DNA of 64,000 nt from Thermoplasmatales archaeon (lineage in GTDB: Archaea; Thermoplasmatota; E2; DHVEG-1): positions 1 to 64,000 of the forward strand of contig DAOVGR010000084.1 of the NCBI GenBank assembly GCA_030672305.1. Direction: 5' to 3'. Made by a program: the position numbers and the translations under genes. Of this stretch, positions 46,773-57,046 are shown piece by piece. Every line of letters starts with the position of its first letter. Within the stretch, counting starts at the first letter, position 1. The notes beneath the pieces are model-generated. The model was not told where the DNA came from. It saw only the letters and a list, made by a program, of their open reading frames with translations, and did not search any database.

Positions 46773-48458
46773 TTACCTCCATTCCATAAGATATACCAGC
46801 CTACTTAGTATTTGAAAACGACCTAAAAACCAATAGAATAACGAACAAGCTGTTGCCTTGCTTCTAGGTATCTCTACATCAAAATAAGTCCAATCACTCT
46901 CAGCATCATAAATGTCTCTTGCCTTTGCTTTGATTGTATATTCTCCTTTTTCAATCCATATATGTTCTAATGTAATCTCTTCATCTGAATTACAATATTC
47001 AGTCCACTCAGTGTTATTGTCTCCCCAGTCAATTAAGTATTTGACATCATCTCCGTCAAGGTCAGTGGTAACAAATGTGTAGTTATATTCTATACCTGGT
47101 TTTCCTCTTTTTGGACCATCAATCTTTGGTGCATCTGGTGGAAGGTTTTCACCTGCAACTTTTATCAGCCAAACATTGGTAGTTTGTGCAGGATTAGAAT
47201 TTGTTGATCCCGAACTCTTCCAGCCATTAGGCATTGTAGCTCCTGAAATTATGTAGCCGTTGTCATTGGTCTGTTGAACTGAATAACCCCAGTCACTACT
47301 GTTTTCTGCAAATCCAAATGTATAATTCCATTCTTCAATTCCAACGGAATTTGTTTTAATCAAACAGACATCTGGGTCTTTTGTATCAAATGACGATATC
47401 GATCCTGCGATTATATATCCACCCTCTTTTGTCTGCTGAACCGAACGACCTCTGTCAGCGTAGGGTCCTCCGAATGTATGGTTCCATTCTTCGTTTCCAT
47501 TGGGATCTGTTTTAATCATCAAAACGTCTGATTCAGCTACAAAAATTATCTCTGTGTCTCCAGTGATTATGTAGCCTCCGTCCTTGGTCTGCTGAACCGA
47601 GTAGCCCATATCTACTTTATTTGTAATACCGGTTCCTCCGAATGTCTGATGCCATTGTTTATTTCCATTAGAGTCTGTTTTGATCAACCAAACATCACAA
47701 CCCGTGTAATCTTCATCATATGAGACTGTATATCCTGTTATTACATAACCATCATCGCTAGTCTGCTGAACCGAATAACCTCTATCATGATTGATTCCTC
47801 CGAATGTATGGTTCCATTCCTCAATTCCCTCGGAATTTGTTTTGATCAACCAAACATCTGATTCTCCTGCACCATATGATTCTGTATAACCAGTGATTAT
47901 ATAGCCACTATCATTTGTCTGTTGAACCGAATGACCCCAATCAATACTGGGTCCTCCAAAAGTTATATTCCATTCTTCAATTCCAACAGAATCTGTTTTA
48001 ATCAACCATGCATCAAAATTACCTGCACCAAATGAATAAGTGCATCCTGAGATTATAAAGCCTTCATCATTTGTCTGTCTAACTGAATAACCTCTATCAT
48101 AATCGGGTCCTCCAAATGTATGGTTCCATTCTTCGATTCCGTTGGAATCTGTTTTAATCAACAAAGCATCCCAGTTACCAGCACCAAAAGAATTTGTGAA
48201 TCCTGTTATTATAAAGCCTTCATCATTTGTCTGCTGAACCGAATAGCCATCATCGTAATCAGTTCCTCCAAAAGTTACGTTCCATTCTTCTTCAGGAGGA
48301 TCACCGCGAATAAGAAAATTAAAATATTCATTTCTATTTGTTACTGAAACTGTATCAAATATTTCAGCACCTACATTTAAATTAAATACAATGCTTGCTA
48401 CTGAAAATAAAAATAATATACTAATGGCAAGTCCTTTTTTTAACAAATTATTCTTCAT
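46773..48458 (-). CDS. Secreted beta-propeller-like protein with PKD domain
   Basis: Seven ~50-60-aa repeats (DRGYSVQQTNDEGFIITGYT..WLIKTDSNGIEEWNHTFGG); YLIDWGDNNTEWTEY PKD; C-terminal GRFQILSRLVYLMEWR. Confidence 0.87.
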   Translation of the reverse strand: MKNNLLKKGLAISILFLFSVASIVFNLNVGAEIFDTVSVTNRNEYFNFLIRGDPPEEEWNVTFGGTDYDDGYSVQQTNDEGFIITGFTNSFGAGNWDALLIKTDSNGIEEWNHTFGGPDYDRGYSVRQTNDEGFIISGCTYSFGAGNFDAWLIKTDSVGIEEWNITFGGPSIDWGHSVQQTNDSGYIITGYTESYGAGESDVWLIKTNSEGIEEWNHTFGGINHDRGYSVQQTSDDGYVITGYTVSYDEDYTGCDVWLIKTDSNGNKQWHQTFGGTGITNKVDMGYSVQQTKDGGYIITGDTEIIFVAESDVLMIKTDPNGNEEWNHTFGGPYADRGRSVQQTKEGGYIIAGSISSFDTKDPDVCLIKTNSVGIEEWNYTFGFAENSSDWGYSVQQTNDNGYIISGATMPNGWKSSGSTNSNPAQTTNVWLIKVAGENLPPDAPKIDGPKRGKPGIEYNYTFVTTDLDGDDVKYLIDWGDNNTEWTEYCNSDEEITLEHIWIEKGEYTIKAKARDIYDAESDWTYFDVEIPRSKATACSLFYWFLGRFQILSRLVYLMEWR

Positions 48459-48773
48459 ATTTTTTTCCTCCCTTATATTATATAATCTAATAAATACTAT
48501 ATAAATTTTTTTTTAGTAAATATTGTTGTACAAAAGCATTTTTTTCGATATCTATTTATCATCTTCTTCTATAAAAAACTTGATTTTTTTAAAAATAAAA
48601 AAAATTGTAAAAGATAAGACACTTTTATAGTATATTTAAACTCTTAAGTAATTAATAAAACCAAATTATGAAATTTATAATTAAATTTTGTAAATATATA
48701 TAACATATCTTAAAAAGATTTATATCAATCCAATTGATTACAATTGTTAATTATAATTGAGGAGGTATAGAAT

Positions 48774-49226
48774 TTGAAAAATAAAATCATAATTGTTATA
48801 ATATTTGTTTTACTGTTAATTCCCAGTATTCCAATAATGGATGCAACAAATAATCAAATAATTAAAAATAATGAAAATAATTTTAAAATTAAAGATAATC
48901 TTGACAAAAATATAATAATTTCAAGTAGGCAAAAATCTTCTTCCACATTAGAAGAAAAAAATATATCATACATAATTTCATCTGGTGAAGGACGCGGATA
49001 TTTTTTCCCACCCAGAGCAGGTAGAAAAAAATTTTTTTGTGTAGCCGCAATAATAGTTTATACAAGCTTATTTAGTTCAACATTGATCAAGGGTGAACAT
49101 TATGATGGACCTCAGGTGCTTATTTTCATTGGATTTGCTCGTGTATGGTATACAAAGCGTGTTGTCTTAAGAGATGATATAAGTTTGATTGGAATAGGCT
49201 TTGCAAAAGTATTTTTTGACTTATAA
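48774..49226 (+). CDS. Hypothetical small secreted/membrane protein
   Basis: 150 aa, TTG start after GAGGAGGT; signal peptide IIIVIIFVLLLIPSIPIMDA. Confidence 0.6.
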   Translation: MKNKIIIVIIFVLLLIPSIPIMDATNNQIIKNNENNFKIKDNLDKNIIISSRQKSSSTLEEKNISYIISSGEGRGYFFPPRAGRKKFFCVAAIIVYTSLFSSTLIKGEHYDGPQVLIFIGFARVWYTKRVVLRDDISLIGIGFAKVFFDL

Positions 49227-49360
49227 ATAACAAATACAAAGATAATATTAGTACCTATAAAATTATTTAAAGTTTATAACAAAACGAGATAGTTACTATT
49301 TTTTTTTTATGCTTAATGATACTTGGTCTTATAGTGCTAACCGCAACAAGATGAATCTTA

Positions 49361-49930
49361 TTAAACAATAGTGACGTTAATATGTGATATGCATGAATCT
49401 TTGAAGGTAGTACTATTATCTAAATCCTTGGGAATTCCACGGACAAACACAAACACATCAAGTAGTACATTTTCTCTTTCTTCAGCATTAAATGAAATTT
49501 CGATATCTCTAGAAAAAATCCCATTTCCATACTCCTTTAAATGTCTCCATTCAACAAAAAATAGTGGTTCGACCCAAGGTATCCATTCATTCATTTCAAC
49601 GTCTGTCACGCTCATAAAATAGAATGCTAACCGAGGAAGAAATATCGGTTTTTTTAATATTTCCCAACTCCAATTAATGTACATAAGTTTTCCAAATATG
49701 GTTCCCTCATTGTCTGCTGTCCAAGTGACATTATGATCATAACATGTTACGTTTACCCCAGCGCATCCTCCGCTTGGTTCAAATTTTGTATAAACATCAG
49801 CGATTTTGATTTTAGTATTTTCAATTGATTGCTTCATACTAGGATTAATAGTACTAACACCTTGAACAACACTTATCCCTACTAATAGGATTATTATTCC
49901 TAGTACCAAACTTTTTCTAAAAATATTCAT
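49361..49930 (-). CDS. Hypothetical secreted protein
   Basis: Signal peptide KSLVLGIIILLVGISVVQGVS; 189 aa. Confidence 0.72.
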   Translation of the reverse strand: MNIFRKSLVLGIIILLVGISVVQGVSTINPSMKQSIENTKIKIADVYTKFEPSGGCAGVNVTCYDHNVTWTADNEGTIFGKLMYINWSWEILKKPIFLPRLAFYFMSVTDVEMNEWIPWVEPLFFVEWRHLKEYGNGIFSRDIEISFNAEERENVLLDVFVFVRGIPKDLDNSTTFKDSCISHINVTIV

Positions 49931-50194
49931 ATCCTTCTTTACCTCCTCTATATATGAGATTATGGATATTACTAATAAATTAAAACTTTTCTAAATAAAT
50001 AAATATATTTTTAACTAAAATTAATATTTGTTAATATCATCATACTTATATCAATTTAAACTTTTTAAAAAAAAAAGAAGGAAAGGTTTTTTTACCAAAT
50101 TTTTTGAATTTGGAAGATTAAAGGATGTACTAATCCTAAGATGCGCTATCCTTTAGTAATTATGACGTAAATTTTAAACTATACTTTTTAGACA

Positions 50195-51256
50195 TTATGT
50201 ATTATATGATATAAGTTCTACAAGAATGTTACTTACCGAAGGAAGAATATCTTGGAAATTTCCTATAACCTTAACTATGTTTTTTACCTCTGTATCATTA
50301 TAATATATATTTGTTAGATTAGTCCCCAAAAAAGAAATATTGTAGCACTCGAATGTTCCTGCAGGAACTGTTACCATATCTTTGCCCAAGCAGCAAATTA
50401 ATGGTGGTGTTGCTGGAATTTCAAATACATTATCCATACCCAAATACTCCTTTAAGATATATGAAATATTGATTATCGGAAGAATATCTAGTAGTTTATT
50501 TGATAACTCTAGTAACATCGAAATTTTAGGTCCATTGAAAGTATCATTTATCCACCTTAATATGGGGTTAATTGCCCTATTAAAGCCATCTATTTTATCT
50601 AGAAGTGGAGATTCGATTGTACCGTCAAGTGTAAAATTTGTAGCAGGAAGTCCCCAATATTCACCTATTTCAAATGGGAATTTAATTATAGGTGGATAAG
50701 GATTTCCCATAACTATATCCAAATCAATTGTTCCGATGATTTCCTTATGAAGTTTAAATGGAAAATTAATATAAGGTTGCTCCTCAATCTTCACATCTAT
50801 GGTACCATATATTTTAGGATGAATTTGTTTTATTCTTAGATCAGTTTTGTTTAAAAGCATAGTCCCTTCAATTGTTGTACTTTTAAATTCAAATGAGATA
50901 TTTATTAGGCCATCACCAAGATCTAAAGCAATCCAAAAGGATCCGGTATTTCCTCCTTCAAATGCTAATTCGTAGGAATCTTCAGTAACCTTTATAACTT
51001 CAAGATATAAATTATCCATTTTTAAATCCATATATAAACCTAGATCTGGTTCTCCAAAATCAATATTAAATGAATAAATTTTATATGTCCAGCTGTAACC
51101 CTCCTCCCAAACAGGAGCCTCGACTTGATTAAATGAGATTGGTACATTTTTGTCTGATTCATGTTTAACTGGCGTGTTCTCAACATCTTGAGCAGTTGTT
51201 AAAAAAGCAGTCATCAGCATTACACATACTAAAATACCAATTATTTTTGTTTTCAT
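50195..51256 (-). CDS. Hypothetical secreted protein
   Basis: 353 aa; signal peptide KIIGILVCVMLMTAFLTTAQ. Confidence 0.75.
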   Translation of the reverse strand: MKTKIIGILVCVMLMTAFLTTAQDVENTPVKHESDKNVPISFNQVEAPVWEEGYSWTYKIYSFNIDFGEPDLGLYMDLKMDNLYLEVIKVTEDSYELAFEGGNTGSFWIALDLGDGLINISFEFKSTTIEGTMLLNKTDLRIKQIHPKIYGTIDVKIEEQPYINFPFKLHKEIIGTIDLDIVMGNPYPPIIKFPFEIGEYWGLPATNFTLDGTIESPLLDKIDGFNRAINPILRWINDTFNGPKISMLLELSNKLLDILPIINISYILKEYLGMDNVFEIPATPPLICCLGKDMVTVPAGTFECYNISFLGTNLTNIYYNDTEVKNIVKVIGNFQDILPSVSNILVELISYNT

Positions 51257-51642
51257 TTCTTTCTCTTCTCCCCAAATATGAAATAAAGCATATTATTTGT
51301 AAATTAAAGGTTTTCTAAATAAATTAATATATTTTTAATTAAATATTTATTTAACATTTGTTTAAATCCGATTTCATTTCAAATAAATGATTTAAATGAA
51401 TTGGGTAAAAAATATTGTTTTTCTGCAAATAGAAAAAATTGTGCTATTTATAAGAAATTTGAATTGGTAGATTAACTATAATTTTTTTATATTCCCAAAT
51501 AAAATCTATATTGAATAATAGCTTTTTTCAAATTGAAAATGTAATTAAAAATAATTATTCATATAATAATTATAATTTGTACTAACAAGTTGTTTATTTG
51601 TAGATAACTCAAATGGCAAAGAGATTACACATTGCTCTTAGG

Positions 51643-52923
51643 TTACGCAATGGGTGTACGAACACTAAGTGCATAACCATTACAACTCAATGTTGATTTA
51701 AACATTAAATCTGGAAATTCAGGGTCTGAAATATTGCTCTCTATCCATAATCCTAAAAAACCAGTTATTACAAGATTCGAAACGTTACCATTTTGAGATC
51801 CATACAAACCCTTAGTTGTAACAGATAAATTGCCATCAGACAAACTTGCATAGCCTACCATACTTCGCTCAGGTATCAATTTATGATGAAGATACATTAG
51901 TTTATAACCTGGCTCAAGTGCCCAAAAAGCCATATCAAGAATTGAGATAAATATGTTAAAGAATTTATCAATAATATTCATAATTTCATCAACATCATAA
52001 CCAAGGTCTTCAAGTATTATTACTACCATCCATATTAACATTAGAATGGGTAAAGTTACTCCAAGTATCAATAAGCCTGGTATCAATATAGGAGATGTTA
52101 TGATCAAACGAGGTAGACTACCCAAAAACATTAGCAACGGATCAATTGCTAAGTAAGTAATATGTGCATAACCATCGCAAGATACACTGCACCAGGTGTT
52201 GGAGATAACATCATCTAAAACAGTGTGCTTCTTTTCGTTTTTCATTAACTCAAATATCTTTAAACATCCTAGATATTCATAAATTTGTTTTCCATATTGC
52301 CCAGTAATCAAATCAATTGATTCTTCCTTGCCAATATCAGCTGGTAATAAATCTAAATCTTTCAAATAATGATAAACACTATCAACTATCTTATGAGCTT
52401 CCTTTTTTTCATAAGATGAAGTTTTATTAGAATCAATAATTTTTAATGATTTTTTCATATCGTGTAGTAAGTACGTAAGTTCTGTAACCTCATCGGCAGA
52501 CAGTTCCTTTGTGATTTCTTCGACACCAGTAAGAGTACACACGTGGAGTGTTACTATATTCTTTCCATTTTCTTTATCTATATTATTATAAAAATTATTG
52601 CTAAATAGAAGATTTGTTAATGCTTTTAGATTTTCATCTAAGTTTTCATCCAGATCAAAACTATTTAACAAACCTTTACCAAATCTCGTATTAAATAAAG
52701 ATTTCATTTTAGAAACTTGTTTTTCTAAATAATTTTCATCGTAATTTTTAAATTTGGATAGAACATTATTCATCACAGATAGTAATATATTACTTTTTTC
52801 AATTCCTTTTATTTTATCTATTAAAGATTGTCCTTGTACATTCTGAACCAAGGTTGAGCTTGATATTAAAAGAAATGAAACTAAAATTACTCCACAAATA
52901 GCTAATCTTATCCTCTTATGCAT
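51643..52923 (-). CDS. Hypothetical secreted/membrane protein
   Basis: 426 aa; signal peptide and internal TM LIITSPILIPGLLILGVTLPILMLIWMVVIIL. Confidence 0.75.
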   Translation of the reverse strand: MHKRIRLAICGVILVSFLLISSSTLVQNVQGQSLIDKIKGIEKSNILLSVMNNVLSKFKNYDENYLEKQVSKMKSLFNTRFGKGLLNSFDLDENLDENLKALTNLLFSNNFYNNIDKENGKNIVTLHVCTLTGVEEITKELSADEVTELTYLLHDMKKSLKIIDSNKTSSYEKKEAHKIVDSVYHYLKDLDLLPADIGKEESIDLITGQYGKQIYEYLGCLKIFELMKNEKKHTVLDDVISNTWCSVSCDGYAHITYLAIDPLLMFLGSLPRLIITSPILIPGLLILGVTLPILMLIWMVVIILEDLGYDVDEIMNIIDKFFNIFISILDMAFWALEPGYKLMYLHHKLIPERSMVGYASLSDGNLSVTTKGLYGSQNGNVSNLVITGFLGLWIESNISDPEFPDLMFKSTLSCNGYALSVRTPIA

Positions 52924-53044
52924 ACAAATCCCTCCATAAATAATTGTTAATTATTTTCAGTCTATTCAAAACTGGTATACTTGTGCCAACAAATAAAGCT
53001 ATTATTCCTAAAACAAATCCTTTTCTAAAAACACCTTTTTGCAT
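52916..53044 (-). CDS. 42-aa orphan signal-peptide ORF overlapping the start of 51643..52923
   Basis: MQKGVFRKGFVLGIIALFVGTSIPVLNRLKIINNYLWRDLYA; upstream GGGGAGGAAG RBS; overlaps downstream ATG. Confidence 0.5.
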   Translation of the reverse strand: MQKGVFRKGFVLGIIALFVGTSIPVLNRLKIINNYLWRDLYA

Positions 53045-53276
53045 TTTTCAACTTCCTCCCCAAATAAAATTTTCATGACTCTAATAAATTATCTTAATTT
53101 AAATATTTCCAAGAGTTTTCTATTTGCAACAACTGTAATAGAATAGATTTCAACCCGACAATTGCTCTATAAATTTAAAAAGAACTAAACAGAAAACCTC
53201 GTTTTATTAAAATTATCCATCTTAGACGAATTTCCAAATATAATTCCTACTCGATAAAGTGTAGTAGTAATTTAAG

Positions 53277-55097
53277 TTAGCATTCTAGTATCATTGCTTT
53301 AAAAACACCAAATATAAACGAATCCCAAGGTTTTCCAAAGTAATTATTAGAAATCACTATCGTTTCGTATTGATCAAGGATCATAAATTTAAATGGATCG
53401 GAGCTTAACCATAGTACCTTAACAGCATCAAACATGGAATAATTGGTGGATATGCGGAGATTAGTAATAGAACCAAATAGTAAAACACCATTTTTTAATG
53501 AGCTTGGGTTTATCATTACCACTTCTAATGGTTCTGACCAGTTGGACTCTTGACCCCTGATATCTTTTGCCTTTACTCTGATTAAGTAACAATCTGCGCT
53601 CCAGCTATATACTGCATTTACTTTTTCTCCAGATTCATATGGTCCTAACCAATCGCTGTAGAAGCCATCGCCCCAATCCCATTTATACCAAACAATATCA
53701 TTGTCCGGATCAATTGTAGATGTTGTATATTTATACTTAACTCCTGCTTCACCGATGAATTCTCCAGAAGGTCTGTCGGGTGTATTTGGAGCGGAGTTTA
53801 TCCATCCATAGGGTTCCATAAATGGATAATTATCTTTATTACCACCACCAGGAACAAGATAGGGTGTATCGCCTATACCATCTCCATCATTATCTAAACC
53901 AGTATAATCATTCCAGTAGTTTCCACCTGAGGGATACCCGTCATCCCAGATATTAGAACATTCATCGAATGCATTAGGATTCCCACCCCAGGTATTATTT
54001 ATTAGATTATTATTAAATATTTTATTATCATTACTATAATAACGAAGCCAAACCCCTGTATTATTGTTATAAGTTAGATTGTTACATGTAATTGTATTAA
54101 GCTCAGAATGTTGTATTTCAATGCCATGATAGTTATGATGTACATAGTTATCAAATATAATGTTATGATCTGAATGATCAAGGAATATACCTGTTGTAGA
54201 TAGTAAGAAAGAATTGATGTTGTTCCCTGACATAATATTGTTGGACGAATCATTGAGAAGGATGCCCTCATCGGTATTATCTGTTATAATGTTATTTGAT
54301 ATAATGTTGTTATCACATGAGTCATATAACTGAATGCCATCGTCATAATTGTTTTTAATAATATTATTAGAAATAATGTTATCATGAGCGTATAAATATA
54401 AATTGATTCCATCATCAATATTTTCTTCTATTTTATTATCAGAAATAGTGTTATTAAACGAATCTTGTATACGGATACCTTGGACATAATTTCCTGTTAT
54501 ATTGTTGTCAATTATTGTATTATTATTACTAAAAGATAAAAGGTAAATTCCATGATTGTTGTTTAATAAAATAGTGTTATTAGCTATTGCCATATCCGAA
54601 GCTCCATGCCCAAAAATACCATCTACATTGGAAACAATATTATTATTTTCAATGGTACAAGATTCTGAGTGAATATCAACACCAGCATAAGTTGGAGAGA
54701 GTTTACAGTTTTGAATCGTGAATCCTGATATATATACAGAGTTTTCAATGACTTGAATAACATCATCATTGCCCCCACCATCAATAATCGTATTGTTACA
54801 ATCTTCACCAATGAGGTTTACAGTTTTATTCACAACCACATTTTCATAATAAGTACCATTATACACAAAGATTGTATCACTAGGGTTTGCATCGTTTATC
54901 GCACTTTGGATTGTACTATAATTTCCAGTTCCATTACCACCGACATATAAGATGCCTTGTGCAATAGTTGATTTAAAGGATTTTTCCGCCATCTCAGTGG
55001 ATTGTGCAACACCAGCTCCAACAAACAATACAATAATAGCTAAGACCAAGCTTTTCCTAACTAATCCTTCTCTCATATTTTTCCTAACCTCCCACAA
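53277..55097 (-). CDS. Secreted parallel beta-helix + PKD protein, close paralog of 42253..44127
   Basis: Near-parallel sequence to 42253..44127 throughout; C-terminus AMILEC. Confidence 0.9.
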   Translation of the reverse strand: MWEVRKNMREGLVRKSLVLAIIVLFVGAGVAQSTEMAEKSFKSTIAQGILYVGGNGTGNYSTIQSAINDANPSDTIFVYNGTYYENVVVNKTVNLIGEDCNNTIIDGGGNDDVIQVIENSVYISGFTIQNCKLSPTYAGVDIHSESCTIENNNIVSNVDGIFGHGASDMAIANNTILLNNNHGIYLLSFSNNNTIIDNNITGNYVQGIRIQDSFNNTISDNKIEENIDDGINLYLYAHDNIISNNIIKNNYDDGIQLYDSCDNNIISNNIITDNTDEGILLNDSSNNIMSGNNINSFLLSTTGIFLDHSDHNIIFDNYVHHNYHGIEIQHSELNTITCNNLTYNNNTGVWLRYYSNDNKIFNNNLINNTWGGNPNAFDECSNIWDDGYPSGGNYWNDYTGLDNDGDGIGDTPYLVPGGGNKDNYPFMEPYGWINSAPNTPDRPSGEFIGEAGVKYKYTTSTIDPDNDIVWYKWDWGDGFYSDWLGPYESGEKVNAVYSWSADCYLIRVKAKDIRGQESNWSEPLEVVMINPSSLKNGVLLFGSITNLRISTNYSMFDAVKVLWLSSDPFKFMILDQYETIVISNNYFGKPWDSFIFGVFKAMILEC

Positions 55098-55644
55098 ATA
55101 TGAAATTATACATATTTTTTTTGAATTTAGAGTTTTCCAAAAAAATAAATATATTTTTAATTAAATATTTTCCATAACAATAGTTCATTATCAGAACTAA
55201 TATAAAAAACAAAATTAACAAACTGATTTTTATTTTGATAAGGTTCTTTCATAGCGTTTATATGTTTTTTCTAATATCCTTTTTCAATCTATAAAAAAAT
55301 AAGTGATAATGATACAAATCATTTCTCTACCTGCATATGCAGATGATTATTCATCTATGAATAAAGTTTAAATATAACTTATATGTTTTTAGAGCAAAAT
55401 AAAGGAAAGGATATACAAAAGATTTAATATATAGATATTAAATACACATCTAAATATATCTAAGTAAATAAATATCCTATATTGCCACAATCAAAAAAGA
55501 TGTTGTCGTTTGCTAAAAATGGTAACAACTGTAAAAAAAGATTAAAATAAGAATAAAGACAAAATCTTAAAGCATGTATGGAATATTTGAGCATTTTGCT
55601 TGTATTTCCCTTGCATGTTTGATTGAGTCAGGGGAGGAAATTCG

Positions 55645-56559
55645 ATGAAAAAAATAGCCAATGGCAGCTCTCTTGCTGTTATTCCTTGTTTCAATGAGGA
55701 AGCAACCATTGGTAGTGTTGTTATTAGGGCTAAACGTCATGTAGGTAAGGTTTTAGTTGTTGATGATGGAAGCTCTGATGATACAGTAAGAGTTGCAAAA
55801 GAGGCAGGTGCAGTAGTTGTTTCTCATAAGAAGAACATGGGTAAGAGTGCAGGTATAAAGACTGGGTTTAAGTATGCACTTAAAAATGGTTTTGATTATG
55901 TAGTGACAATTGATGCTGATGGACAACATAATCCAGATGAAATTCCTACTGTTTTAGGTGATGTAGTAGATAACGGTCATGATATATCTATTGGTGTTAG
56001 ATGGGGTGATACTACTGAGATGCCTAGGTGGCGTAAGGTTGGTAAGAGACTGCTTGATTATATGACAAGTTTTGGTAATGGTGGTTATGTTACTGATAGT
56101 CAGTCTGGGTTTAGGGCTTTTAATAAAAAAGCAGTAGAGGGTATTACTCCTAGAATGAACGGTGATTCGTTTAGTGTTGAAAGTGAGCAGTTGGTAAAGG
56201 CTCATGATCTAGATTTAAAGGTAACAAATACTCGTATTTCGTGTAAGTACAAGAATTTAGATACTTCTACCAAGAGTCCTACTTCACATGGTTATTCTGT
56301 TCTAAAATATGTTATCTGGATGGTTGCCGAGAAGCGTCCTCTGATGTTTATTGGTGTTCCTGGTTTTATTATGGTTGTTATTGGACTTTTATTTGGAATT
56401 TATACCTTGCAATATTATAATCAGACCCATGTTTTCCTTGTACCATATGCTATTTTAATAAGCATTTTTTTAATCATTGGTGCACTTGGTATGTTTATGG
56501 GATTGGTGCTAGGAGTTTTACCAAATATTATTAGACGATCAAGACAGGAATTAGATTAA
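55645..56559 (+). CDS. Family 2 glycosyltransferase, DPM1-like, two C-terminal TM segments
   Basis: VIPCFNEEATIGSVV; VLVVDDGSSDDTVRVA; GKSAGIKTGF; VVTIDADGQHNPDEIP. Confidence 0.92.
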   Translation: MKKIANGSSLAVIPCFNEEATIGSVVIRAKRHVGKVLVVDDGSSDDTVRVAKEAGAVVVSHKKNMGKSAGIKTGFKYALKNGFDYVVTIDADGQHNPDEIPTVLGDVVDNGHDISIGVRWGDTTEMPRWRKVGKRLLDYMTSFGNGGYVTDSQSGFRAFNKKAVEGITPRMNGDSFSVESEQLVKAHDLDLKVTNTRISCKYKNLDTSTKSPTSHGYSVLKYVIWMVAEKRPLMFIGVPGFIMVVIGLLFGIYTLQYYNQTHVFLVPYAILISIFLIIGALGMFMGLVLGVLPNIIRRSRQELD

Positions 56560-56579
56560 CGAAAGAAAGATTAATTTTT

Positions 56580-56655
56580 TTAAGAAGATGTGTGATTATA
56601 ATTCCAGCCTTAAAACCTAAGTCATTTTTAATCCTGATACAGTTGTATAAACGAT
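56580..56655. repeat. Dispersed repeat, copy 1 (copy 2 at ~60297-60370)
   Basis: aagaagatgtgtgattat...ccttaaaa...tcattntTaat...tgatacagttgt shared. Confidence 0.7.
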
Positions 56656-56849
56656 TGTCTCCTAAGGAAAAACCATCCAAACCTTAGATGAAGAGGATAA
56701 AAATAGCAAAAAAAGAATTTGACAAAAAGAATTTCTCACAAAATCAAAGAAAACTGGTGAATGGCACGTTTCTTTAAATCCTCAAAAGAGAAAAGAAATA
56801 TACAGATTCCTAGGATTACTGCCAAAATAACAACAGCAAGAACAGATAC

Positions 56850-57030
56850 AACAATGCCCTATACCTTTGAGTGGAAGAGGGACCGCATACGTTTGTTTCA
56901 TATATTTGTTATAAAGGTTATTGCTTATGATAGAATGATTGTTAGAAAATTTTTATAAAACATAACTTATGGAATTTATAGTACAAACATTTTCATGTAA
57001 ATCAGGGAGATATGGCTTTTTTACATCTTA
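56850..57030 (+). pseudogene. Truncated copy of the 3' end and 3' flank of 20482..21780
   Basis: YTFEWKRDRIRLFHIFVIKVIAYDRMIVRKFL* and following attttcatgtaaatc match 21660-21845. Confidence 0.75.
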
Positions 57031-57046
57031 TATCAACACTAAGAAT

